DNA of 9,337 bases, from positions 1-9,337 of the forward strand of contig CAZXMB010000119.1 of the NCBI GenBank assembly GCA_964641715.1, read 5' to 3'. A program made the position numbers and the translations under genes. Position 1 is the stretch's first letter. Every line of letters starts with the position of its first letter. This document shows, piece after piece, positions 1 through 5,935 of the stretch. A model generated the notes under the pieces. That model was not told the DNA's origin. It searched no databases and worked only from the letters and a program-made list of their open reading frames with translations. The DNA is from CAZXMB01 sp964641715. GTDB taxonomy: Bacteria; Desulfobacterota; BSN033; UBA1163.

Positions 1-11
1 GGAGGGGGATG

Positions 12-38
12 AGGATCTAATTCCTTATTTAAGATCCT
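12..38 (-). repeat. 7 bp inverted repeat after the HcrB-like gene
   Basis: AGGATCT at 12-18 is the reverse complement of AGATCCT at 32-38, with a 13 nt loop. It lies 12 nt past the stop codon of the HcrB-like gene. No T-run follows on the minus strand, so a classical intrinsic terminator is not supported. It could be an inter-cistronic stem-loop or a chance repeat. Confidence 0.3.
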
Positions 39-49
39 AACTGCCTATT

Positions 50-1042
50 CTACGGGGCCATCGCTATTGCACGGCGAAGTGCCCGCTTCACTAATACCCC
101 CACCATCTTTCTGCGATAATCGGCATTCATGACCAGATTGTCCGCGGGATGCGTCCTTTCAATTGCCTCCCGGGATACAGACTCAAGGAGATCGTCTGTT
201 GGCCTTTGTCCCTCCAGAATTTCCACGGCCCTGGACGCCTCTATCGGGGAAGAGCCCATTGCTCCCAGCACCAATTTAGCCTGTTGAATTGTCCCATCTT
301 TGTTTTTCTTTACCATCGCGGCTACTCCGGCCATGGGGAAATCCATACCCTCGCGCACACGGAGTTTCTCGTAGGCACAGGCAGCCCCGTGGTCGGATGG
401 CGGGATGCGGACTTCTATTAGTATTTCTTCAGGGTTTAAAATATTGGGCTTCTCTCCTCTCCCGGTGAAGAATTCGGCTAAAGGGATTACCCGTTCCCCA
501 TTAGCCGAAGCGATTTTAACTTCAGCTCCCAGAAGTATCAGAACTGGAGCAAGATCACCCTGGTAGACCGACTGGCAACGTCTGCCCTTCTCGACTGCGT
601 AACAGATCTTTCCTCCCCGTTTGAAGCAAGGCTCCTGGCCGCTTCTCCAGAACTCAGACTGATTGTAATAAATGCACCGGCTGTCAAGGCAGAGGTTTCC
701 TCCCACAGTGGCTTTCCGGCGGATAGGAGGGACAGCTACAAGTTGGGCAGCATGAGCCAGTGAGGGATATTGACTTAAAACAAAGGACGATTTCTCCAGA
801 GTCTCCAATGTGACCATAGAGCCGATTGCAAGTCCACCATTCTCGTTTCGGGTAATGTCATCCAGCGCAGTTAATCCCTTGAGGTCAATAACAACCTCAG
901 GCTTGGAAAGCCTGTAACGAAGGGCAACGGTGAGGGCAGTGCCTCCGGCCAAAATGGCTGCCTTCCCATGATGTTCTTTAAGGACGGAACAGGCCTCTTT
1001 TAATGAGTGAGGCTGGACAAGGTTGAACTCGGGCAGTTTCAT
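50..1042 (-). CDS. hcrB: HcrB-like FAD/[4Fe-4S] subunit of a molybdenum hydroxylase-family reductase
   Basis: This is the FAD-binding (medium) subunit of a xanthine dehydrogenase-family molybdoenzyme. It passes electrons between the Fe-S small subunit and the Moco large subunit. FAD-binding motifs are visible at residues 31-37 (LAGGTAL) and 112-118 (TVGGNLC), with the C-terminal CO-dehydrogenase flavoprotein domain at about 220-325. Residues 119-160 form an insert with Cys123, Cys139, Cys147 and Cys156. From memory, this 16/8/9 spacing matches the beta subunit of 4-hydroxybenzoyl-CoA reductase, where these cysteines hold an extra [4Fe-4S] cluster that feeds low-potential electrons to the active site. 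At 330 residues it is about the usual length. The start is ATG with only a weak purine-rich stretch upstream. The partner subunits are not seen and may lie beyond the left edge. Two promoters lie upstream. The symbol marks the subunit type; the substrate (4-hydroxybenzoyl-CoA or another aromatic or acyl compound) cannot be told from this subunit. Confidence 0.85.
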   Translation of the reverse strand: MKLPEFNLVQPHSLKEACSVLKEHHGKAAILAGGTALTVALRYRLSKPEVVIDLKGLTALDDITRNENGGLAIGSMVTLETLEKSSFVLSQYPSLAHAAQLVAVPPIRRKATVGGNLCLDSRCIYYNQSEFWRSGQEPCFKRGGKICYAVEKGRRCQSVYQGDLAPVLILLGAEVKIASANGERVIPLAEFFTGRGEKPNILNPEEILIEVRIPPSDHGAACAYEKLRVREGMDFPMAGVAAMVKKNKDGTIQQAKLVLGAMGSSPIEASRAVEILEGQRPTDDLLESVSREAIERTHPADNLVMNADYRRKMVGVLVKRALRRAIAMAP

Positions 1043-1125
1043 TTCATTCTTCTCATTCTGCTTTCACTCATGACATTTGAACGGTTCTTTCTCATTGGAT
1101 TGAGGTACATAGTTAATAAAATTCT

Positions 1126-1154
1126 TATATAGGGAAGAGAGCGTTCATTGTCAA
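1126..1154 (-). promoter_or_regulatory. Proximal sigma70-type promoter (P1) of the HcrB-like gene
   Basis: On the minus strand a perfect -35 box TTGACA (1154-1149) is followed after exactly 17 nt by TATATA (1131-1126), five of six matches to the -10 consensus. Transcription would start near 1119, giving a leader of roughly 75 nt before the ATG at 1042. A 12 nt palindrome, TGAAATTTTTCA, at 1165-1176 sits just upstream of the -35 box, where an activator could bind, but AT-rich palindromes of this size are common. Confidence 0.6.
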
Positions 1155-1213
1155 GGTCACATTCTGAAATTTTTCACAAATCATACTCAAATGACCCAAA
1201 CCACAATTAATAA

Positions 1214-1228
1214 TGTATACTGTATACA
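1214..1228. promoter_or_regulatory. Perfect 15 nt palindromic operator-like site
   Basis: TGTATACTGTATACA (plus strand) is a perfect inverted repeat around the central base at 1221. It is built of two GTATAC hexamers separated by one base, each itself a palindrome. It covers the -10 box and probable start site of P2, the classical position for a repressor operator. GntR-family regulators often bind sites with a GTATAC or GTNTAC core, so one of these is a reasonable guess. No regulator gene is in the window to test this. Confidence 0.6.
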
Positions 1229-1249
1229 AAAATATTTTATCGTTGTCAA
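1221..1249 (-). promoter_or_regulatory. Distal sigma70-type promoter (P2) with -10 box inside a palindrome
   Basis: On the minus strand TTGACA (1249-1244) is followed after exactly 17 nt of AT-rich spacer by TATACA (1226-1221), five of six matches to TATAAT. The expected start is near 1214. It points to the HcrB-like gene, 95 nt upstream of P1. The -10 box lies inside the 15 nt palindrome at 1214-1228, so a protein bound there would block polymerase. Confidence 0.6.
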
Positions 1250-1338
1250 GCCGATTCACCGGTAGCTCTGAAAAGCGTTAATGGGCCATGAGGGATGAAA
1301 TTCCCAACCCTTCGGACGCGGGGGGAGTTTATGGCCAT
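1246..1338 (-). other. Possible 30-residue ORF, unrecognised
   Basis: An ATG at 1338 opens 30 codons to a TGA at 1246-1248. An AGAGG about 10 nt upstream could serve as a ribosome binding site. The predicted peptide is basic near its start (PRVRRVGNF) and has no recognisable domain. It runs through the foldable element at 1280-1339, and its stop codon overlaps the -35 box of P2. An open frame this short is not significant alone; it may be a by-product of the repeat-like element. Confidence 0.15.
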
Positions 1339-1339
1339 T
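1280..1339. repeat. 60 nt foldable element bounded by near-perfect inverted ends
   Basis: AATGGGCCAT at 1280-1289 pairs with ATGGCCATT at 1331-1339, a 9 bp stem with one bulged G. Inside, GGGA (1292-1295) can pair with TCCC (1302-1305), and CCC (1308-1310) can pair with the G-run near 1320-1325. This gives a possible three-way junction. It could be a dispersed palindromic repeat, a structured RNA or chance; nothing in this window decides. Confidence 0.3.
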
Positions 1340-1449
1340 TCGGGTTGACCTCTCTTCGTTTATAGAGACTGTGTTGAATATTTTTTCGGGCGGGACAGTC
1401 AAGGGATAGGAAAAATAAGAAAGAATCGTTTTGGGGTTGAAGCCTGAGG

Positions 1450-3132
1450 CTATTCAACCATCAATTTGAGCTTTTCCGCCGGATAAATTCTATCGGACCC
1501 ATTGAGGTTATTCCACTTTTTAATATCCGAAACATTCAGATCATATTTTTTGGCGATACCTGAGAGCGTATCTCCTCTTTTGACCACATAGAGGATTTCT
1601 CTCCCTGTCTTTCCGTTCTGGGAGGCGTTCGAAATTTCATTGCTCCTGGCCATTCTTATTTTAAGCTGATCTCCCGGCATGAGTTTCGCCTCGGAGTCAA
1701 GCTTATTCCATCGGCTGAGGGCACCGAGATTGACTCCCATCTCATTGGCGATGCTCCACAAGGTATCCCCCTTTTTAATGGTATAGATGATTTCTTCCCT
1801 TTCAGGAATTTGTTCTTTGGTTTTGGTGGACTTCGATCCCATGAGGAGAGGTTTTGATTCCGGGTGTTTAGGGATGGGAATGAGGAGGTTCATCCCTGCT
1901 GAGAGGCGGCTCTTCCTCTCCAACCGGTTCAGCTCTAAAATGGGCTCCACATCCACCCGATACCGCCTGGCAATTTGTTGAAAGGTCTCCCTCTTCCTGA
2001 CAATGTGGATTTTGAATTCGGTTTTTCCAGCAGGTTGGAGAAGTTCAAAATTCTTAAGGAAGACCTCTTTCTTTCCAAAAGGGATTTTGATCTCATATTC
2101 GGGGCTGTCAGGAGGGGTACACCATCTCAGGAGCTCCGGGTTAAGTTCTTTTAATTCCTCGAGAGGGGTCTCGCAGGCCTTCGCAATGAGATTAAGGTCC
2201 GTCACCGGAGAAACCTTCACTTTTTCATAGCGAAGGGGGTCCTGATATTCGATATTGGTAAAACCGTATTTCTCCGGATCCTTTGCAATGAGAGCGGCCG
2301 CAATCATCTGAGGGACATAGTCCTTGGTCTCCTTCTTGAGATATCGGTATTTGGTCAATTCCCAGAAGTCTTCTGTCCGGTAACGTTTCATCGCATTGGC
2401 AATCTTTTTCTCCCCTGCATTGTAACCGGCGGCAGCCAGATACCAGGATTCGAACATGTCATAGAGGTCCTTGAGATATTTTGCGGCAGCGACCGTGGAC
2501 TTTTCAGGGTCTCTTCTTTCATCCACCCACCAATCCACTTTCAGCCCGTACTTTTTCCCGGTGAGATAAATAAATTGCCACGGGCCCATTGCCTTGCTCC
2601 TTGAATAGGCATAGGGGTTAAAGCCGCTTTCAATGAGGGCCATGTAGACGAGGTCTTCCGGGAGCCCATTTTCTCTGAGGAGGTTGGTCATGGAAGGGAT
2701 ATATTTCTCAGATCGGGCAAGCCAATTGGAAAATCTGTTTCTTCCGGTAGTCTGAAAATACTGGATAAACTGTTCGACCTTCGCATTGATGACAATCGGG
2801 ATGTCGAAATCTTTTTTCCTTTTCCGGGGATCTCCGGGAAAGATCTCCAGCTTGAAATCATCGCTCGGTTCATCACTGATCGGAAGTTCTAAACTCTGTG
2901 TCACCTGGGTCTCGATAAGGGGTGGAGGAGAGGTGATCGGAACTTCCGCTTTGGGTGAAACAGGTTCGGGCGGAAAAAGTTCTTCCAATTCGGACTGAGT
3001 AAACAGGGAGGGCTGAACGTCTTCTCTCGAAGTGGAAGTGGCAATATCTTTTTGGGAATGAGGGTTGAGGTGAGGGAGGCAGGAAGAAAAAAGAAATAAG
3101 ATCACCCCAACCCCAATGATCTTCGTCTTCAA
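1450..3132 (-). CDS. mltD: MltD-type membrane-bound lytic murein transglycosylase with three LysM domains (lipoprotein)
   Basis: This enzyme cleaves the glycan strands of peptidoglycan, leaving 1,6-anhydro-muramic ends. Residues 1-17 are a lipoprotein signal with Cys18 in a FSSC lipobox (Phe in place of the usual Leu at -3). Residue +2 is Leu, not Asp, which favours outer-membrane sorting. A proline-rich linker (about 50-75) precedes the SLT domain (about 145-270), which has catalytic Glu168 in ALIESGF, GPWQF at 183-187 and YNAG at 237-240. A degenerate LysM-like stretch lies at about 305-350. Three clear LysM repeats follow at about 374-420, 449-493 and 514-558, the last two with the (K/R)xGDTL signature. 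The start is TTG, supported by GGGAGG seven nt upstream, with the lipoprotein signal immediately after it. It stands alone, with non-coding gaps on both sides. At 560 residues it is in the usual MltD range. Confidence 0.93.
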   Translation of the reverse strand: MKTKIIGVGVILFLFSSCLPHLNPHSQKDIATSTSREDVQPSLFTQSELEELFPPEPVSPKAEVPITSPPPLIETQVTQSLELPISDEPSDDFKLEIFPGDPRKRKKDFDIPIVINAKVEQFIQYFQTTGRNRFSNWLARSEKYIPSMTNLLRENGLPEDLVYMALIESGFNPYAYSRSKAMGPWQFIYLTGKKYGLKVDWWVDERRDPEKSTVAAAKYLKDLYDMFESWYLAAAGYNAGEKKIANAMKRYRTEDFWELTKYRYLKKETKDYVPQMIAAALIAKDPEKYGFTNIEYQDPLRYEKVKVSPVTDLNLIAKACETPLEELKELNPELLRWCTPPDSPEYEIKIPFGKKEVFLKNFELLQPAGKTEFKIHIVRKRETFQQIARRYRVDVEPILELNRLERKSRLSAGMNLLIPIPKHPESKPLLMGSKSTKTKEQIPEREEIIYTIKKGDTLWSIANEMGVNLGALSRWNKLDSEAKLMPGDQLKIRMARSNEISNASQNGKTGREILYVVKRGDTLSGIAKKYDLNVSDIKKWNNLNGSDRIYPAEKLKLMVE

Positions 3133-3139
3133 TAGGGTT

Positions 3140-3145
3140 CCTCCC
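3140..3145 (-). promoter_or_regulatory. Strong ribosome binding site that fixes a TTG start
   Basis: GGGAGG on the minus strand lies seven nt before the TTG at 3132-3130. No ATG is available between this site and the lipobox, so the TTG start of the lytic transglycosylase is well supported. Confidence 0.8.
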
Positions 3146-3170
3146 GGGAAATAAAATGGCTGGAGAAAAG

Positions 3171-3208
3171 TTTATAAAAAAATGGCATAAACCCTTTCAT
3201 CTTGTCAA
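3171..3208 (-). promoter_or_regulatory. Possible promoter of the lytic transglycosylase gene
   Basis: A perfect TTGACA lies at 3208-3203, but no good -10 box occurs at the right distance. A better -10, TATAAA at 3176-3171, is 18 nt from a four-of-six -35 box ATGAAA at 3200-3195. One of these overlapping arrangements probably serves the gene starting at 3132, but neither is complete. Confidence 0.35.
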
Positions 3209-3315
3209 GTCCCAATTTGGAAAAAGATGAATTGTTTGATTTCAACTTGCAATTTTGTAAGGGGATGTACAAATTTGTTTTCTTCGCTCCTTTCAACCTT
3301 TCCCGGTTTTAATTC

Positions 3316-3347
3316 TTATGAGACTGAAAATCCTTTCAAACTCATAA
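3316..3347. repeat. 32 nt stem-loop with 12 paired bases
   Basis: TTATGAG (3316-3322) pairs with CTCATAA (3341-3347). After a symmetric two-base mismatch, TGAAA (3325-3329) pairs with TTTCA (3334-3338) around a four-base loop. It is nearly symmetric and would fold on either strand. No T-run follows on either side, so it is not a canonical intrinsic terminator. It lies between the rhodanese and lytic transglycosylase genes and may end or stabilise the upstream transcript, act in a leader, or bind a protein. Confidence 0.5.
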
Positions 3348-3463
3348 TCTCCATCAACAAAACAGGAAAGAGTCTCCGGTCCCTTTTGGCCATTCAAATA
3401 AAACAGCAAATTTTATGCCAGAAATGGAGTAATAAATTTTTCCGAAGCGCTTTCAGAATGAGA

Positions 3464-4396
3464 TTACGGCTCCATTCCTGTTTTAATCGGCAGACTCCGA
3501 TCAGCGGACCATTCGACCCAGGAACCCCGGTAGAGCCGGACATGATGATATCCGAGAATGTATTTGAGGGTAAAGTAGAGATGGCTGGCCTCTCGCCCAG
3601 TACGACAATAGACAACAATCTCCTGATCTCCTGAGATCCCGGATTGTATAAAAAGTTTCTCAAGATCTCCTTTCTTCTTCCAGACCTTCACTTCTTCCCC
3701 TTCCAGGGTGGTCTCCCAAAATATATTCCTGGCTCCGGGGATATGACCTCTCCGGATCTCTTCGCCCTCTTCACCGATGTATTGTTTTGGGGGGCGGGCG
3801 TCCAGGATCACTACATTTTTCGATCCGAGTCGATCGAGAATCCATTTTTTCTCAGCTAACGTCTCCTTATTCACCTTCCCGACAAATTTTATGTTCGGGG
3901 GAAGAGAGGGATACTCCTGGGTGACGGGAAGTTTTTCTGAAGTCCATTTCTCCCAGCCGCCATTGAGGATCCCCACCTTTTTATGAACCAGGTAATCCAG
4001 GGTCCAGGCGAGGAACGTTGTATTGGGATTTGATTTTTCGGAGTAAAGGATTACCCACATGGGGTTCGAGAGGCTTAAGTTTTCTCCTAATAATCTTTCC
4101 AAACAGATTCGGTCGGGGGCCTGGCCGGGTATTCCCCTGTCCGGAATCCGGAGATTTTCAAAATGAAGATAGACGGCATTCGTAACATGGCCTTTCAGAT
4201 AATCTGAAAGGGAGTTCCTCATATCAATGAGGCGGATGGAAGGATGATGCACGAGACTGGCCAATTCTCCCGTCTCGACGAGTCTCGGGAAATTTGCATT
4301 TTTGAAAGGAAGGGTTTTGGCCCGCAGGGGGGGCGGAGCGAACAGGGACAGGGATAACCAGCAGGCCGTAATGAAGATCAATTTTTTTCTTTCCAT
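3464..4396 (-). CDS. Exported two-domain rhodanese-like sulfurtransferase
   Basis: The protein resembles thiosulfate or 3-mercaptopyruvate sulfurtransferases, which move a sulfane sulfur through a cysteine persulfide. Residues 1-26 (from ATG at 4396) form a signal peptide: MERKK, a hydrophobic core, and probable cleavage after LRA. It therefore likely acts in the periplasm. Two rhodanese domains follow. The N-terminal one (about 32-158) has Ser in place of the catalytic Cys (ILYSEKS) and should be inactive. The C-terminal one (about 175-303) has the active-site loop CRTGREAS at 264-271 and ends in GSWVEWS. The ATG at 4396 has GGAG four nt upstream and gives a cleaner signal peptide. An ATG at 4414 is in frame and overlaps the glgA stop, but has no ribosome binding site. 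It is the last gene of the cluster. The sulfur donor and acceptor are unknown. Confidence 0.85.
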   Translation of the reverse strand: MERKKLIFITACWLSLSLFAPPPLRAKTLPFKNANFPRLVETGELASLVHHPSIRLIDMRNSLSDYLKGHVTNAVYLHFENLRIPDRGIPGQAPDRICLERLLGENLSLSNPMWVILYSEKSNPNTTFLAWTLDYLVHKKVGILNGGWEKWTSEKLPVTQEYPSLPPNIKFVGKVNKETLAEKKWILDRLGSKNVVILDARPPKQYIGEEGEEIRRGHIPGARNIFWETTLEGEEVKVWKKKGDLEKLFIQSGISGDQEIVVYCRTGREASHLYFTLKYILGYHHVRLYRGSWVEWSADRSLPIKTGMEP

Positions 4397-4406
4397 ATCT
4401 CTCCAA

Positions 4407-5900
4407 TTATTCATTTTTTATTTGAAGGGGGTCTCTCTTCTTCTCCAGTGCTATTTGATAGAGTCGTAGGTAGGCCTCCGCAGACCTCTGCCAGGAGAAA
4501 TCAGAACTCATCGCATTTCGGATGAGCCTTTTCCAGTGGTTCGGCCGGGAGTAGAAACCGATGGCCGCTTTGATCTGATCTAAAAATTCCTTAGCCTCGT
4601 AGCGAATGAATTTAAAGCCATTTCCCTTTCCGGTGGCAGGGTCATAGCTCGTAATGGTATCATCCAATCCCCCCGTGGCCCGGACCACAGGAACGGTCCC
4701 GTATCTCAGGCTATAGATTTGATTGAGACCGCAGGGCTCATATTTCGAAGGCATGAGAAAGAGGTCCGCCCCTGCCTCAATCTGATGAGCCAGCCGGTCA
4801 TCGTAGGCGATCCGGATGGCGGTTTTTTGAGGATACTTCTGGGCCACCTGATGGAAGAGGTCATGATATTTTTGTTCCCCTGTTCCCAGAAGCACAAATC
4901 CGATATCGAAGGTGAGCAGTTCATCTAATATCTCCATGAGAAGATCGAACCCTTTTTGATCGGCGAGCCGTGAGATCATTCCCAAGAGGGGAGCCTTTTC
5001 AAGAGAAGGAGGGAGGTCCAGTTCTCTCAGGAGGTCTCTTTTGCATTCCTCCTTTCCCGAAAGATGATTCAGATCGTACCGGGCCACCAGGTGAGGGTCA
5101 CGGGAAGGATCCCATTGCTGGTAATCCACGCCGTTGAGGATCCCGAACAGATCTCCCTTTCTCTTTCTTAATATTCCTTCCAGTCCATAACCGTATTCCG
5201 AGGTCTGGATCTCCTCGCTATATTTCTGACTGACGGTATTGATCGCATCGGCATAAACGATCCCCGCCTTCATGAAATTGATCCTTTCCCAGAATTCAAT
5301 TCCTTCCGGGTTGTACATCTCCATGGGCAGGCCGGTGAGCCTGAATTTCTCTTTTTTAAAGAGCCCCTGATAAGCGATGTTATGGATGGTGAAGACGACG
5401 GCGGTCTGGGAAAAGAGAGGATCGTTTCGGTAGGCCGATCTAAGGAAGGCAGGGATCAACCCCGTTTGCCATTCGTGATGGTGGATGATGTCAGGAGAGA
5501 ATCTCAGGTGGTCGCAGAGTTGGAGGGCCGCTCTGGAGAAGAAGATGAATCGTTCTGCGTTATCAAAGTAATCCCCCTTGGGTGTACTGTAAAGGTACTC
5601 CCTGTCGAAAAACTCATCCCGGCCAATGAAATAGAGAGGTATTTCGTGATTCAGTTTTCCCCGGGAGATCTCTGCCTGCAGGGTTTCTTCACCCAGGGGG
5701 ATTTCCATCTCTTCACCCAGAGATTGAACAGGAAATCCGGATTGCTTTACCATCCGGTAGTAAGGCATGGCCAGGATCACTTCGCACCCCAGGAGGCGGA
5801 GGAATTTGGGAAGGGCACCTGCGACATCTGCCAATCCTCCTGTCTTGGCAAAAGGGACAGCCTCGGGGGTTACGAACAGGATGCGAAGGGGTTTATCCAT
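4407..5900 (-). CDS. glgA: Glycogen (starch) synthase, GT5 family
   Basis: GlgA adds glucose from ADP-glucose to the non-reducing end of alpha-1,4-glucan in the cytosol. The N-terminal Rossmann domain carries the ADP-glucose binding motif KTGGLADV at 19-26 and HHEWQTGL at 141-148. The C-terminal GT-B domain carries SRLADQKG at 310-317 and the catalytic-region motif YEPCGLNQ at 387-394, followed by GTVPVVRATGGLDDT. At 497 residues it is full length for bacterial GlgA. A TTG codon directly precedes the ATG at 5900 and could also start translation; the upstream ribosome binding site is weak for both. About 35 nt separate it from the MscS-family gene, and the rhodanese gene follows at once, so it is probably co-transcribed. 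No glgC, glgB or glgP is in the window, so the rest of the pathway must be elsewhere. Confidence 0.96.
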   Translation of the reverse strand: MDKPLRILFVTPEAVPFAKTGGLADVAGALPKFLRLLGCEVILAMPYYRMVKQSGFPVQSLGEEMEIPLGEETLQAEISRGKLNHEIPLYFIGRDEFFDREYLYSTPKGDYFDNAERFIFFSRAALQLCDHLRFSPDIIHHHEWQTGLIPAFLRSAYRNDPLFSQTAVVFTIHNIAYQGLFKKEKFRLTGLPMEMYNPEGIEFWERINFMKAGIVYADAINTVSQKYSEEIQTSEYGYGLEGILRKRKGDLFGILNGVDYQQWDPSRDPHLVARYDLNHLSGKEECKRDLLRELDLPPSLEKAPLLGMISRLADQKGFDLLMEILDELLTFDIGFVLLGTGEQKYHDLFHQVAQKYPQKTAIRIAYDDRLAHQIEAGADLFLMPSKYEPCGLNQIYSLRYGTVPVVRATGGLDDTITSYDPATGKGNGFKFIRYEAKEFLDQIKAAIGFYSRPNHWKRLIRNAMSSDFSWQRSAEAYLRLYQIALEKKRDPLQIKNE

Positions 5901-5935
5901 CAAATCTGAATTTCCAGCTCACCCACTGACAAGGG

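Larger units (their letters stand above)
1043..1449. other. 407 nt intergenic region with regulatory sites and a foldable element
   Basis: This gap separates the end of the lytic transglycosylase gene from the start of the HcrB-like gene. The AT-rich part near the HcrB-like gene (about 1100-1250) holds both promoters and the palindrome. The more GC-rich part holds a 60 nt foldable element at 1280-1339 and a 30-codon minus-strand ORF (ATG at 1338, stop at 1246). Two weaker inverted repeats are also present: a stem around the transglycosylase stop codon, and a 6 bp GACTGT/ACAGTC pair at 1367-1372 and 1395-1400. No stem followed by a T-run was found after the transglycosylase gene, so its transcript end is not evident. 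Confidence 0.6.
3133..3463. other. 331 nt AT-rich intergenic region
   Basis: This gap lies between the rhodanese stop and the lytic transglycosylase start, both on the minus strand. It holds the possible promoter at 3171-3208 and a clear stem-loop at 3316-3347. A weak hairpin at 3442-3456, just past the rhodanese stop, is followed by A-rich rather than T-rich sequence and is not a convincing terminator. I see no gene here. Confidence 0.6.

Noticed and set aside
1367..1400. 6 bp inverted repeat GACTGT/ACAGTC in the long intergenic gap
   Set aside because: Short arms with a 22 nt loop are expected by chance, and no promoter or T-run accompanies them.
3442..3456. Hairpin just after the rhodanese stop as an intrinsic terminator
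   Set aside because: The stem is only about five pairs including a G-T pair, and it is followed by AAAAATTTATT rather than a T-run.
3227..3634. 135-codon open frame on the plus strand reaching into the 3133-3463 gap
   Set aside because: Its second half is antisense to the rhodanese C-terminal domain. The first half has no ribosome binding site, reads as random AT-rich sequence and crosses the stem-loop at 3316-3347.
3394..3663. 89-codon minus-strand frame overlapping the rhodanese 3' end
   Set aside because: An alternate frame of the rhodanese gene; it has no domain and would require a start inside the active-site region.
5382..5909. 175-codon open frame on the plus strand
   Set aside because: Antisense to the start of glgA, with no recognisable domain.
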